From assembly GCF_001440405.1 (NCBI RefSeq), contig NZ_LLXX01000067.1:84575-148574 (forward strand): a DNA stretch of 64,000 bases. The letters run 5' to 3'. The notes below the pieces were generated by a model. It worked only from the letters and a program-made list of their open reading frames with translations, did not search any database and was not told the origin of the DNA. Source of the stretch: Bradyrhizobium valentinum. Lineage in GTDB: Bacteria > Pseudomonadota > Alphaproteobacteria > Rhizobiales > Xanthobacteraceae. Positions 17,352 through 25,958 of this stretch are shown here, piece by piece. Numbering within the stretch: the stretch's first letter is position 1; each line of letters opens with the position of its first letter. The translations under genes and the position numbers were made by a program.

Positions 17352-18941
17352 ATGAAATGCCTGCCTGTGCTGCTCGCCGCCGTATCCATCGCCGGCCTCA
17401 TCGCCCATGGCGGCTACGCTTTTGCTGCCGAGACGGCCGACCTCGTCATCAGCGGCGGGACGATCTACAGCGGCGCCGACGAGGCGCCGTTCGTCGGCGA
17501 TGTCGCGGTCACCGGCGACAGGATCGTCTATGTCGGCCCGCGTGCCGGCGCACCGGCGGCAAAGACGACCATCGACGCGCAGGGCATGATCGTTGCGCCC
17601 GGCCTGATCGACGTCCACACCCATCCCGAGAGCTATATCCGATCGGGCGATGCGGCCAAGCGGCTGAATGCGCCGTGGCTGATGCAGGGCGTCTCGACCG
17701 TGTTCATCGGCGTCGACGGCAGGGGTACGCCCAACGTCGCCGCCGACCAGGCAGAGCTCGAGGCGCAAAAGGTCGGCACCAACATCGTCAGCTATGTCGG
17801 CTTCGGCGCCGTCCGCGAAGCGGTGCTGGGCAAGGATGCTCGCGCCCCCTCGCCCGCCGAACTCGATCGCATGAAAGCCCTGGTTGCGAAAGCGATGTGC
17901 GAGGGCGCCATCGGCCTTTCCGCCGGACTGTTTTACGCCCCGCAGAGTTTTGCGAAGACGGAGGAAGTGGTAGCGGTCGCGAAGGAAGCGGCGCGCCGCG
18001 GCGGCATCTACGACACCCACCAGCGCGACGAGAGCTCGTATTCCATCGGCCTGATGAACTCCGTCAGGGAAGTGCTGCAGATCGGCCTCGAGGCCGAAAT
18101 GCCCGTACATTTTGCGCACCTGAAGGCGCTCGGCGTCGATCTGCAGGGCCAGGTGCCGGAAGTGATCCGCCTGATCGAGGCCGCGCGCGCGAGCGGCCAG
18201 AAGGTGACGGCCGACCAGTATCCGTGGCTGGCGTCGAGCACCAGCCTCGATGCGGCGCTGGTTCCGCGCTGGGCCGTCGACGGCGGCTATGAGGCGATGA
18301 TCCGGCGTTTCGACGATGCGGCGGCAATGGCGAAGATCCGCGGCGAGATGATCGAGAATTTGCGTCGGCGCGGCGGCGCGGACTCCATCCTACTGGTCAG
18401 TGTGGACCGGCCGTGGACAGGCAAGCGACTGTCGGAAATGGCCGACACATGGAGGATCGAACCGATCGATGCCGCCGTGCGTATCCTGCGCGCCAATCCG
18501 CGCGACATGATCGCCTCGTTCAACATGATCGACAGCGACGTCGATCTCGTCATGAAGCAGCCCTGGGTCGTCACTTCTTCCGACGGCAACGACGGCCATC
18601 CCCGGCAATACGCCACCTTCCCGCAGAAATACGCGGTCTATGTGCGCGAGCGCGGCGTCATCGACCTCAGGACCTTCATTCGACAATCGACCGGCCTGTC
18701 CGCCGACATCTTCAAGCTCGACCGGCGCGGCTATCTGCGGCCGGACTATTTCGCCGACGTCGTGGTGTTCGACCCTGCCCGCTATGCGCCGAAGGCAGAC
18801 TATGTGCGCCCGAGCGAATTGAGCGCCGGCGTGCAGACACTGCTAGTCAACGGCACGCCGGCCATTCAGGAAGGCAAGCTGACGCCAGCGGCCAGCGGCC
18901 GCGCGCTGAAGCGCACGCCGGCGCCGGGGACTTGTCCCTAG
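17352..18941 (+). CDS. Secreted N-acyl-D-amino-acid deacylase (D-aminoacylase-type amidohydrolase)
   Basis: A 529-residue metal-dependent amidohydrolase with a Sec signal peptide (hydrophobic residues ~5-25, cleavage after AFA). After a short beta domain comes the metal motif PGLIDVHTHPE. THQRDESS near residue 220 and HFAHLKALG follow, and SSDGNDGHPRQYATFP carries the conserved catalytic Asp region; all are typical of D-aminoacylase/N-acyl-D-glutamate deacylase. It would release D-amino acids from N-acyl-D-amino acids in the periplasm. AAGGAG precedes the ATG. It is the only intact gene between two pseudogenes, a HyuB remnant upstream and an IclR remnant downstream. Confidence 0.88.
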   Translation: MKCLPVLLAAVSIAGLIAHGGYAFAAETADLVISGGTIYSGADEAPFVGDVAVTGDRIVYVGPRAGAPAAKTTIDAQGMIVAPGLIDVHTHPESYIRSGDAAKRLNAPWLMQGVSTVFIGVDGRGTPNVAADQAELEAQKVGTNIVSYVGFGAVREAVLGKDARAPSPAELDRMKALVAKAMCEGAIGLSAGLFYAPQSFAKTEEVVAVAKEAARRGGIYDTHQRDESSYSIGLMNSVREVLQIGLEAEMPVHFAHLKALGVDLQGQVPEVIRLIEAARASGQKVTADQYPWLASSTSLDAALVPRWAVDGGYEAMIRRFDDAAAMAKIRGEMIENLRRRGGADSILLVSVDRPWTGKRLSEMADTWRIEPIDAAVRILRANPRDMIASFNMIDSDVDLVMKQPWVVTSSDGNDGHPRQYATFPQKYAVYVRERGVIDLRTFIRQSTGLSADIFKLDRRGYLRPDYFADVVVFDPARYAPKADYVRPSELSAGVQTLLVNGTPAIQEGKLTPAASGRALKRTPAPGTCP

Positions 18942-18948
18942 AGATCGG

Positions 18949-19300
18949 CTCTATCGCGTCGACAGCCCCCATCGCCTTCGGCTTCATGTTGTCGCCGGTG
19001 AGACAAGGCCCATGGACAAGAGCGCGATCGCCGAAGTGCTCCGCAAATGTCAGGCGTGGCCGCCACGCCCGGGTTCGGAACCGATCGATCCGCCCGTCTT
19101 CACCGCGGGCGCAACAAATCCGCATGTTGGCGCGTTGGCGATGCCGGTGTTCGGCGCGGATGCCAAGTTGATCGGCGTGCTGGCGCTGTCAGGGCCGGTG
19201 GCTCGTCTGACGCCCGAACGGGTGAAAAGCATGGGCGCGATATTGTCAAAAGCTGCCTGGAAGCTGACGCGGGCACTTGGCGGTCCCGACGAGCGCACGG
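18949..19300 (+). pseudogene. Remnant of an IclR-family regulator (effector domain)
   Basis: The frame reads LYRVDSPHRLRLHVVAGE, then GATNPHVGALAMPVFGAD and KLIGVLALSGPVARLTPERV, the end of an IclR effector-binding domain. The DNA-binding domain is missing and the middle of the effector domain is shortened. After ~19290 the frame continues into non-homologous sequence. It probably once regulated the D-aminoacylase or HyuB genes. Confidence 0.65.
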
Positions 19301-19515
19301 ATGGTCGGCTGGGATGCCGCGGAATAGCCAATCTCACAGCAAGGCTCGGAACTGCACGAATGAGCAGCGAAGGAATGATGCTTTCCACCGCAGTCAATTT
19401 CAGACTGTTCGTCAACATTCGCCATTCCCCTTGCCCTCCGAATCTGATCGTGCGCGCGTGCTGACCGGGGGCGAACCCGTCACGTCAGAAGGCCAGCTCA
19501 CGTTGGCCGTGATGA

Positions 19516-19611
19516 GATTTTTCTTGATCTCTCGGTGCACACGTCGTGCACACGACGCCTCATAAGCTATTGAAGAACCTGACCTCTCGCTCCAGTCCAT
19601 CATAGGTGCGA
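19516..19611. repeat. Interspersed repeat, head plus tail, copy 2
   Basis: The head GATTTTTCTTGATCTCTCGG runs into GTGCACACGTCGTGCACACG, and the tail CTCTCGCTCCAGTCCATCAT follows about 65 bases on. The same order and spacing occur at 36333-36463. The reverse strand of the head reads as ...RRVHREIKKN..., a spurious-looking peptide that recurs in every copy. Confidence 0.65.
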
Positions 19612-19775
19612 TACCGAATTGCCAGACTAAGTCATTCATTTTATTGATCTGTTTTTGCCCATCTCAGTTCGGTAGGACTGGATCGACCGGAAAATTCAGC
19701 GCGAGTATACCTCCGTAGGGTTGGTTCTTCTAGAACCATATCCGCTCGAATTGGAAGGCAAATCGTCACGTCCGC

Positions 19776-19804
19776 GCTCTCAGTGCACACATCGTGCACA
19801 CGAC
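19776..19804. repeat. Interspersed repeat, partial head, copy 3
   Basis: Only the GTGCACACATCGTGCACACG core of the head is kept, with two GTGCAC units. Confidence 0.5.
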
Positions 19805-20449
19805 AGCTCGAGCGCAGACGCGGCGCTTCATTCAATCTCATTCTAGAGACCGGCGATCTGGCCGCCGAAGCCATCCCTTTCCCGTTCACATCACAACGCG
19901 ATTGACGCGATGAAAACACCGAAAACGATCCACATTCAACTGAAATCAAAATCAGCTTTGGCAATGAAGTCCGCATTGGTCAAACACATCGAGGACAGAT
20001 CATGCTCGCCGCAACGTCGGCGTAGTTTGGGAAACATCTCAATAGAACGTGAGGGATATGGTGAAATTGGATCATGCAGAGCGTCCTTGCCCAATCCACC
20101 CCGCGGCGCACTGGCTGAGCTTCGTTCGCGGCCATCATCTTGGCCGCATCATCACTCCTGCCAGCCCGATCAGCCCCTAAATCTCACTTCTAAACCGGCA
20201 ACGAAATGACGAGGGTGGTCCGTGAGCGAACGGGAGCAGGATATACGAAATCCGGAGTGAACGAGCTTCTGTATCAAGTTGCGGATGCAAGTAGCCCGAT
20301 CTCGATATGCGGCACGGCTTCGACCAGCTCTCGCGTGTAAGCGGTTTGGGGATTATCGAACATGCTGCCTTGAGGTTGTTCGGCTCGACAGAGACGACAC
20401 GGTGACGGCGACTTGCTCGGTTCCGCAGGAGACCCCCAACTGCTTTCCA

Positions 20450-21394
20450 CTAGATTTCCGTTCGCAGACCAGCGCGCTCGTGGCGGATACATTGCTTCCG
20501 GGCGGGCGCGTTCAGCGCGTCCTTCACCATCTGACCAAGCGCCAGGAAATCGACCTTGCGTGGAGACGTCCGGCGCCACGCCAGCCCGATACTGCGGCCG
20601 GGTTGCGGTTCGACAAAACGCAGGAGCTTCACTCGGTCGTCGCGCAACTCGACATCGGCCGCGACTTCCGGAACTAGCGTGGCGCCATATCCGCTCGCCA
20701 CCATCTGCATGACCGTTGCAAGGCTCGTTGCACTCAGACTCGAGGCCACAGTCCAACGTCCCTTGGCACAATAGTCGAGCGCTTGATCCCGCAGACAATG
20801 GCCTTCTTCCAGCAGAATGAGCTTACGCTTCTTCACCTCGCCGGGCGTCACGCGCGCCGTTTCCGGAAGAGGGTCGTCGGCGGGCACAGCAAGTAGGAAG
20901 CGGTCTCTCATGAGATGGAAAACTTCAACCGCGGCCGCCTTGAGCGGCAACGCCAACAACAATACTTCGAGAGCGCCACGCTCGAGATCCGCGAGCAGCA
21001 CCTTGGTCTGTGCTTCCACCAAATCAAGGCGCAGATCGGGATACCCGAGTTCTAGTTGCGGCAGCAACCGCGGCAAGATATACGGCGCCAGCGTCGGGAT
21101 GACGCCAAGGCGCAACGTTCCGCTCAGCACCCTGGCTCTGTGTTGAGCCAGGTCTGTCAGGTCGCGCACTTCACCAAGGATCACTCCGGCGCGTTGCGCG
21201 ATCTCGATGCCAAGTTCGGTGAACATCGGCGCGCCCGGGCGCCGCTCGATCAACTCTATGCCGAGAAGCCCTTCCAGTTCGTGGATCTGCATTGAAAGAG
21301 CGGGCTGGCTGACGCAACACTCCGCCGCGGCTCGTCCGAAATGCTGATGACGGGCAAGCGCATCAAGATAACATAGCTGCCGGGTCGTGATCAC
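20450..21394 (-). CDS. oxyR: Hydrogen-peroxide-sensing LysR regulator OxyR
   Basis: A 314-residue LysR-type activator. The N-terminal helix-turn-helix is FGRAAAECCVSQPALSMQIHELE. The redox site LLEEGHCLRDQALDYC places cysteines at 200 and 209, equivalent to Cys199 and Cys208 of E. coli OxyR, so disulfide activation by peroxide is expected. The start is GTG at 21394 with a weak ribosome site. It diverges from a groEL-like gene, not from a catalase or peroxiredoxin gene, which suggests that OxyR may act on groEL and the sulfur genes behind it. Confidence 0.93.
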   Translation of the reverse strand: MITTRQLCYLDALARHQHFGRAAAECCVSQPALSMQIHELEGLLGIELIERRPGAPMFTELGIEIAQRAGVILGEVRDLTDLAQHRARVLSGTLRLGVIPTLAPYILPRLLPQLELGYPDLRLDLVEAQTKVLLADLERGALEVLLLALPLKAAAVEVFHLMRDRFLLAVPADDPLPETARVTPGEVKKRKLILLEEGHCLRDQALDYCAKGRWTVASSLSATSLATVMQMVASGYGATLVPEVAADVELRDDRVKLLRFVEPQPGRSIGLAWRRTSPRKVDFLALGQMVKDALNAPARKQCIRHERAGLRTEI

Positions 21395-21628
21395 CCCGAT
21401 AAGATATTCTTAATGCCGCGGCAAAGCAATTTGATTGGCTTTTTGGCCGCTAGCTTAAAACACTGGGCGGCTTGAAATCGTGTGGGTTGAAATCACCAGC
21501 GCAAGCGCGCCGCACGTGCACGCTCCGAGGGTCGCTGTTGTGCGGACAATCAAAGGGAGAACCGCAAATTCGGACTTAGACGCCCCAAGGCGCCCGCGAG
21601 GTCACCTGATCAAATCGGGGAACCATCC
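21395..21628. other. Divergent oxyR-groEL intergenic region
   Basis: Holds the promoters of both genes. I looked for a CIRCE element (TTAGCACTC/GAGTGCTAA) and did not find one, so this groEL is probably not under HrcA control. Confidence 0.45.
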
Positions 21629-23272
21629 ATGGTAGGCAAACAAATCGCATTTTCCCGCAGGGCGCGTGAAAGCATGCTGCGCGGTATCGACATTCTCGCC
21701 AACGCGGTGCAGGTGACGCTCGGGCCCAAGGGCCGCAACGTGGCAATGGAAAAGTCGTTTGGCGCACCCCGCATTACCAAGGACGGTGTGACGGTCGCCG
21801 GAGATATCGAGCTCGAGAACAAATTCGAGAACATGGGGGCGCGGCTCGTGCGCGAGGTTGCGAGCAAGACCTCCTATGTCGCCGGTGACGGCACAACCAC
21901 TGCAATCGTGCTGGCGGCTTCCCTCGTTCGCGAAGGCACCAAGGCAGTCGCCGCCGGCATGAATCCGATGGACCTGAAGCGCGGCATCGACCTTGCGGCC
22001 GAGGCTGTCGTCGAGGATCTCAAGAGGAACTCGAAGAAGATAACTTCCAACGACGAGATCGCGCAGGTCGGCACTATCTCCGCCAATGGCGATGCCGAAA
22101 TCGGCAGGTTGCTCGCCGAGGCCATGAAAAAGGTAGGCAATGAGGGCGTGATCACGGCCGAAGAAGCGAAGTCGATTGAGACTGAGCTCGACGTAGTCGA
22201 GGGCATGCAGTTCGATCGGGGTTATCTCTCGCCCTACTTTATCACCAATGCCGACAAGATGCGGGTGGAGATGGAGGATCCCTACGTCCTCGCATATGAG
22301 AAGAAGCTCTCGGACTTGCGGGAACTACTACCACTGTTGGAAGCCCTGGCGCAGACAGGTAAGCCGCTGCTCATTATCGCCGAAGAGGTCGAAGGCGAAG
22401 CACTCGCCACCCTCGTGGTCAACAAGCTGCGCGGCGGCCTCAAGGTCGCGGCCGTGAAAGCGCCCGGCTTTGGCGATCGCCGCAAGGCGATGCTGCAAGA
22501 CGTCGCCATCCTGACCGGTGGTACCGCCATCCTGGAAGATCTCGGCATGAAGCTTGAGAACGCCACGCTCGACATGCTCGGCCGCGCCAGAACGGTAATG
22601 ATCGACAAGGAAAGCACCACGATCGTCGGCGGCGCCGGCAAGAAGGAGGACATCGAGGCCCGCATCAACGAGATCAAGCAGCATATCGCGGAGACCACCT
22701 CCGACTATGACCGCGAGAAGCTAGAGGAGCGGCTCGCCAAGCTCGCCGGCGGGGTGGCGGTGATCCATGTCGGGGGAGCCACAGAGATCGATGCGAGGGA
22801 GCGCAAGGATCGTGTCGACGACGCGATGCATGCGACCCGTGCTGCGGTCGAAGAAGGCATTTTGCCGGGCGGCGGGGTGGCGCTGCTGCGCGCCGCCAAG
22901 GTGCTCGACCGGTTGAAGCCCGCCAACGAGGACCAGAAGCACGGTGTTGACATCGTCAAGAAGGCAATCAGCTGGCCAGCGCGCCAGATAGCACTAAACG
23001 CCGGCGACGACGGTTCGGTGGTGGTCGGCAAGATTCTGGAGAAGGACCAATACCACTGGGGTTATGATGCCCAGACTGGCGAGTACGGCAACTTGGTCTC
23101 CAAGGGTATCATCGATCCAACCAAGGTGGTGCGCACCGCGCTGCAGGACGCGGTCTCGGTCGCCGGCCTGCTCATCACCACTGAGGCCATGGTTGCCGAG
23201 CTGCCGACGCCCCCGCCTCCACCTCTGCCGGGCCACGACCACGGCCACCATCGCAGCGACATGGAGTTCTGA
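21629..23272 (+). CDS. groEL: GroEL-type chaperonin (Cpn60) with a Pro/His-rich C-terminus
   Basis: A 547-residue Cpn60 subunit. [45 protein letters not shown] and [15 protein letters not shown] are standard group I chaperonin motifs, so ATPase and ring folding are expected. The usual C-terminal GGM repeats are replaced by [10 protein letters not shown] and [12 protein letters not shown]. No groES is adjacent, so it must use a co-chaperonin encoded elsewhere. It precedes the soxY-like gene by about 200 bases on the same strand and may be a specialised paralogue serving the sulfur or oxidase proteins. Confidence 0.93.
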   Translation: MVGKQIAFSRRARESMLRGIDILANAVQVTLGPKGRNVAMEKSFGAPRITKDGVTVAGDIELENKFENMGARLVREVASKTSYVAGDGTTTAIVLAASLVREGTKAVAAGMNPMDLKRGIDLAAEAVVEDLKRNSKKITSNDEIAQVGTISANGDAEIGRLLAEAMKKVGNEGVITAEEAKSIETELDVVEGMQFDRGYLSPYFITNADKMRVEMEDPYVLAYEKKLSDLRELLPLLEALAQTGKPLLIIAEEVEGEALATLVVNKLRGGLKVAAVKAPGFGDRRKAMLQDVAILTGGTAILEDLGMKLENATLDMLGRARTVMIDKESTTIVGGAGKKEDIEARINEIKQHIAETTSDYDREKLEERLAKLAGGVAVIHVGGATEIDARERKDRVDDAMHATRAAVEEGILPGGGVALLRAAKVLDRLKPANEDQKHGVDIVKKAISWPARQIALNAGDDGSVVVGKILEKDQYHWGYDAQTGEYGNLVSKGIIDPTKVVRTALQDAVSVAGLLITTEAMVAELPTPPPPPLPGHDHGHHRSDMEF

Positions 23273-23468
23273 GCCGATCGCGATCCCGCACGCGGCCCCA
23301 TGCAGCCCCGTTGTGCCCGTCAACAGGATTAGGTGTTGCGCTGCGCCGACGGTCGCAAGCGCCTCCGACGAGGAGGAGTCGTCTTGTGAGAGCACCCATG
23401 GTAAGGAGGCTAGAAATATCGAGCGCCCGCTTTGGAGAGTTCCGCCTCTCGATTGGGAGGACCTCGCG

Positions 23469-23936
23469 TTGGAGAAGACGATTCCACTTGGCTTTACGCG
23501 CCGAACCGTCTTGACGGCCGCCGTTGCCGGGACCACCGGCTTTGCAAGCGCCGCTCTCGCCCCATCACCGCCCCCGAACGGGGACGCGGCGGATCTCGTT
23601 AAGCAACTGACCGGAAAAGCCCCGACCGCATCGGATCGTCTGCATCTGGTGATGCCGCAAGTCTTTCCGAATGGCTACACCGTGCCACTCACGCTCGTGA
23701 TCGATAGTCCCATGACCGAATCCGATCACGTCAGGCACGTCTCAGTGCTGGCGCCGCGAAACCCGCTTGTCGAGGTTGCGACGTTTCATTTCGTCCCACA
23801 ACGCAGCGAGCCCCGCGTGTCGACACGCATTCGCCTTGCCGAACCGCAATACGTCCTGGCGGTTGCGGAGATGAACGACGGTACATTGCTGATGACCGAA
23901 AGCTGGGTCGAGGTCGCAACCAACGGATGCAAGTGA
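23469..23936 (+). CDS. soxY: SoxY-like sulfur-carrier protein with shortened C-terminal arm
   Basis: A 155-residue periplasmic protein. A twin-arginine-like signal (FTRRTVLTAAVAG, residues 9-21) is followed by a SoxY-type Ig fold with VMPQVFPNGYTVPLTL and DHVRHVSVLAPRNPLVEVATF. Canonical SoxY ends in a GGCGG swinging arm; this one ends NGCK, keeping the cysteine as the penultimate residue. The start is TTG: GGGAGG lies eight bases before TTG 23469 and no better ATG exists. soxZ follows after 16 bases. It should form SoxYZ and carry sulfide-derived sulfur on Cys154. Confidence 0.85.
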   Translation: MEKTIPLGFTRRTVLTAAVAGTTGFASAALAPSPPPNGDAADLVKQLTGKAPTASDRLHLVMPQVFPNGYTVPLTLVIDSPMTESDHVRHVSVLAPRNPLVEVATFHFVPQRSEPRVSTRIRLAEPQYVLAVAEMNDGTLLMTESWVEVATNGCK

Positions 23937-23952
23937 CTGATGGAGGTGCGGA

Positions 23953-24279
23953 ATGTTCACTCCGGCGCCCCGTGTGCAAGTGCCAAGCACCGCCGCGAAC
24001 GGTGAAGTGTTTCCGGTCAAAACTCTGATCAGCCATCCGATGGAGACCGGGCTGCGGCACGATGATCGCGGCAACGCCATCCCGCGCAAGATTATCAACA
24101 AGTTTATCTGTCGCCACAATGGCGTCGTGGTGTTCAGCGTCGATCTCCACGAAGCCATGGCGGCGAATCCTTTTATCGAATTCTACTTGCGCGCGACGGA
24201 GAGCGGCCGGCTCGAGTTCGTTTGGGAAGAGGATGGCGGCGGCGTCCATGTGTTGGAGCACCAGCTCACTGTCGCCTAA
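23953..24279 (+). CDS. soxZ: Thiosulfate-oxidation carrier complex protein SoxZ
   Basis: A 108-residue SoxZ. VKTLISHPMETGLRHDDRGNAIPR is characteristic in its parts: ISHPMETG, then IPRKIINKF, and FIEFYLRATESG near the end. SoxZ partners SoxY and helps position its cysteine for the Sox enzymes. GGAGG precedes the ATG. It lies between soxY and the cytochrome subunit, forming soxYZ-fccAB. No soxA, soxX, soxB or soxCD is present in the window. Confidence 0.93.
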   Translation: MFTPAPRVQVPSTAANGEVFPVKTLISHPMETGLRHDDRGNAIPRKIINKFICRHNGVVVFSVDLHEAMAANPFIEFYLRATESGRLEFVWEEDGGGVHVLEHQLTVA

Positions 24280-24363
24280 TGTCGTGGTCACGTTGCTATG
24301 CCCCTTCGCGCCATGAGCAAGGGGATCGGCGATCGCAAATACCGGGATGGAGCCGGTCTCAGC

Positions 24364-24669
24364 ATGCGCACAATCATCGCCGTTTCGATTGCCGCAGGTT
24401 CGTTCATCATTCTGGCCGATCGCAGCCAGGCAGCGGATCGCGATGGTGGAGCCCAACTCGCCGCGATGTGCGCGTCCTGCCATCGTCTGGATGGCGGCGA
24501 TGGTGGTATTCCGACGATCCTTGGCATGAGTCCGGAGATGCTCGCCCGCGCAATGCTTGCGTACAGATCGCGCGAGCGCCCGAGCCATATCATGCGCGCC
24601 ATTGCCCTGTCGCTCAGTGATGAAGAAATCGCAACTGTGGCGCGCTATCTCGCAGCCCTGAACAAGTAG
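24364..24669 (+). CDS. Small c-type cytochrome, flavocytochrome c sulfide dehydrogenase subunit (FccA-like)
   Basis: A 101-residue monohaem cytochrome c. A Sec signal (residues 1-23) is followed by CASCH (Cys36, Cys39, His40), and MSPEMLARAMLAYRSRERPS supplies a likely methionine ligand. An ATG at 24298 would extend the N-terminus by 22 residues before the hydrophobic signal and is less likely. The position nine bases before the fccB-type gene identifies it as the electron-accepting subunit that receives electrons from sulfide oxidation. Confidence 0.85.
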   Translation: MRTIIAVSIAAGSFIILADRSQAADRDGGAQLAAMCASCHRLDGGDGGIPTILGMSPEMLARAMLAYRSRERPSHIMRAIALSLSDEEIATVARYLAALNK

Positions 24670-24677
24670 GTTAGGCC

Positions 24678-25958
24678 GTGAAGTCCCCGACGCGTCGAGA
24701 GTTCGGCTACTTGACGGGAGGGATGACCCTCGCAGCACTCGGCCCTCGACTGGCAGCAAGCGAGGCCAAGGCGAAAGTGGTCGTCGTCGGCGGCGGCATA
24801 GGCGGTGCCACGGCCGCCAAGTACTTGGCCGCCAGCGCGCGAACAATCGAGATAACGCTGGTTGAGCCAAATCCGAACTATACGACCTGCTTTTTCAGCA
24901 ACCTTTATCTCGCCGGGCTATGCTCGCTCGAGTCGCTTACGCACGGCTATAAGACGCTGGCGCAACGATACGGCATAAATGTCATTCATGACTCCGTGGC
25001 AGCGGTTGATCCGGTCGCAAGAACCGTCGGGCTTAAGAGTGGTCCAAAATTACCTTACGACCGCGTCGTCGTTGCCCCTGGCATCGCTTTCAATTACGAC
25101 GCCCTCGCGGGCTATGACGAGGCGGCGACGCAGGTCATTCCGCACGCCTGGAACGCGGGCCCACAGACGCAGCTGCTGCGACGGCAACTCGAAAGCATGG
25201 AGGATGGCGGCGTCTTTGTGCTCGTCGCACCCCCCAATCCGTTCCGCTGCCCGCCCGCCCCATACGAACGCGCCTCTCTGATTGCTTATTATTTCAAACA
25301 GTACAAGCCGCACTCGAGGATCCTGATCCTTGATGCAAAGGACAGCTTCAACGCGCAGGATCTATTTCTGGATGCGTGGGAGCGACACTATCGGGGTATG
25401 ATCGAATGGCTACCTGCCCAATTCACCGGTGGAATAAAGACCATCGACGTGAAGGAGCGATCCGTCAAGACAGCGAGCGAGACGTTCAAGGCCGCGGTCG
25501 CAAATGTCATACCCCCGCAAATGGCCGGCCAGTTCACGCAGCAAAACGGCCTCGCGGATAAATCTGGCTGGTGCCCGGTCGATCCCATAACGTTCGAGTC
25601 GAAGCTACAGCCGGGAATCCATGTCGTTGGCGATGCGACCAGTGCGGGTGACATGCCGAAATCGGCGTTTGTTGCGAATAGCCAGGCCAAGGCCTGTGCA
25701 TTTGCCATCGCCGAGGCACTTGCCGGGTCCGAGCGCGTTCCGCCTCGTTTGTTCAACACTTGCTATACTCATCTTGGTCCCGACGATGCGGTGAGCAATG
25801 CTGTCAGCTTCAAGCCCGTGGCCGGAACGATCAAGATCGTCGACAATTTCGTCAGCCAGGTGCAGGAAAGCGCCGAAACCCGCCACCGGACCGCACGGGA
25901 GGCGCAAAGCTGGTACGCTGCCTTTGTGCGTGACACGTTCGGCTATGCCGCTTTCTGA
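24678..25958 (+). CDS. fccB: Sulfide dehydrogenase flavoprotein subunit (FccB/SoxF)
   Basis: A 426-residue FAD protein. A Tat-like signal (RREFGYLTGG) is followed by the FAD motif VVVVGGGIGGATAAKYL. The redox cysteines characteristic of the family are in NPFRCPPAPYERAS and SGWCPVDP, and PGIHVVGDATSAGDMPKSAF is the second FAD contact. The enzyme oxidises sulfide to sulfur and passes electrons to the cytochrome subunit. The start is GTG 24678. Its last 16 bases overlap the convergent copper ATPase gene. Confidence 0.92.
   Translation: MKSPTRREFGYLTGGMTLAALGPRLAASEAKAKVVVVGGGIGGATAAKYLAASARTIEITLVEPNPNYTTCFFSNLYLAGLCSLESLTHGYKTLAQRYGINVIHDSVAAVDPVARTVGLKSGPKLPYDRVVVAPGIAFNYDALAGYDEAATQVIPHAWNAGPQTQLLRRQLESMEDGGVFVLVAPPNPFRCPPAPYERASLIAYYFKQYKPHSRILILDAKDSFNAQDLFLDAWERHYRGMIEWLPAQFTGGIKTIDVKERSVKTASETFKAAVANVIPPQMAGQFTQQNGLADKSGWCPVDPITFESKLQPGIHVVGDATSAGDMPKSAFVANSQAKACAFAIAEALAGSERVPPRLFNTCYTHLGPDDAVSNAVSFKPVAGTIKIVDNFVSQVQESAETRHRTAREAQSWYAAFVRDTFGYAAF

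Larger units (their letters stand above)
19301..20449. other. Gene-poor region carrying repeats
   Basis: About 1.1 kb without a credible gene. It contains two copies of the interspersed repeat head (19516, 19776) and one tail (19583). Open frames here lack family motifs and ribosome sites. Confidence 0.5.

Noticed and set aside
23311..23514. A 42-67 codon frame before and into the SoxY-like gene
   Set aside because: GAGGAG precedes an internal GTG, but the translation is Arg-rich without features and it overlaps the better supported soxY start.
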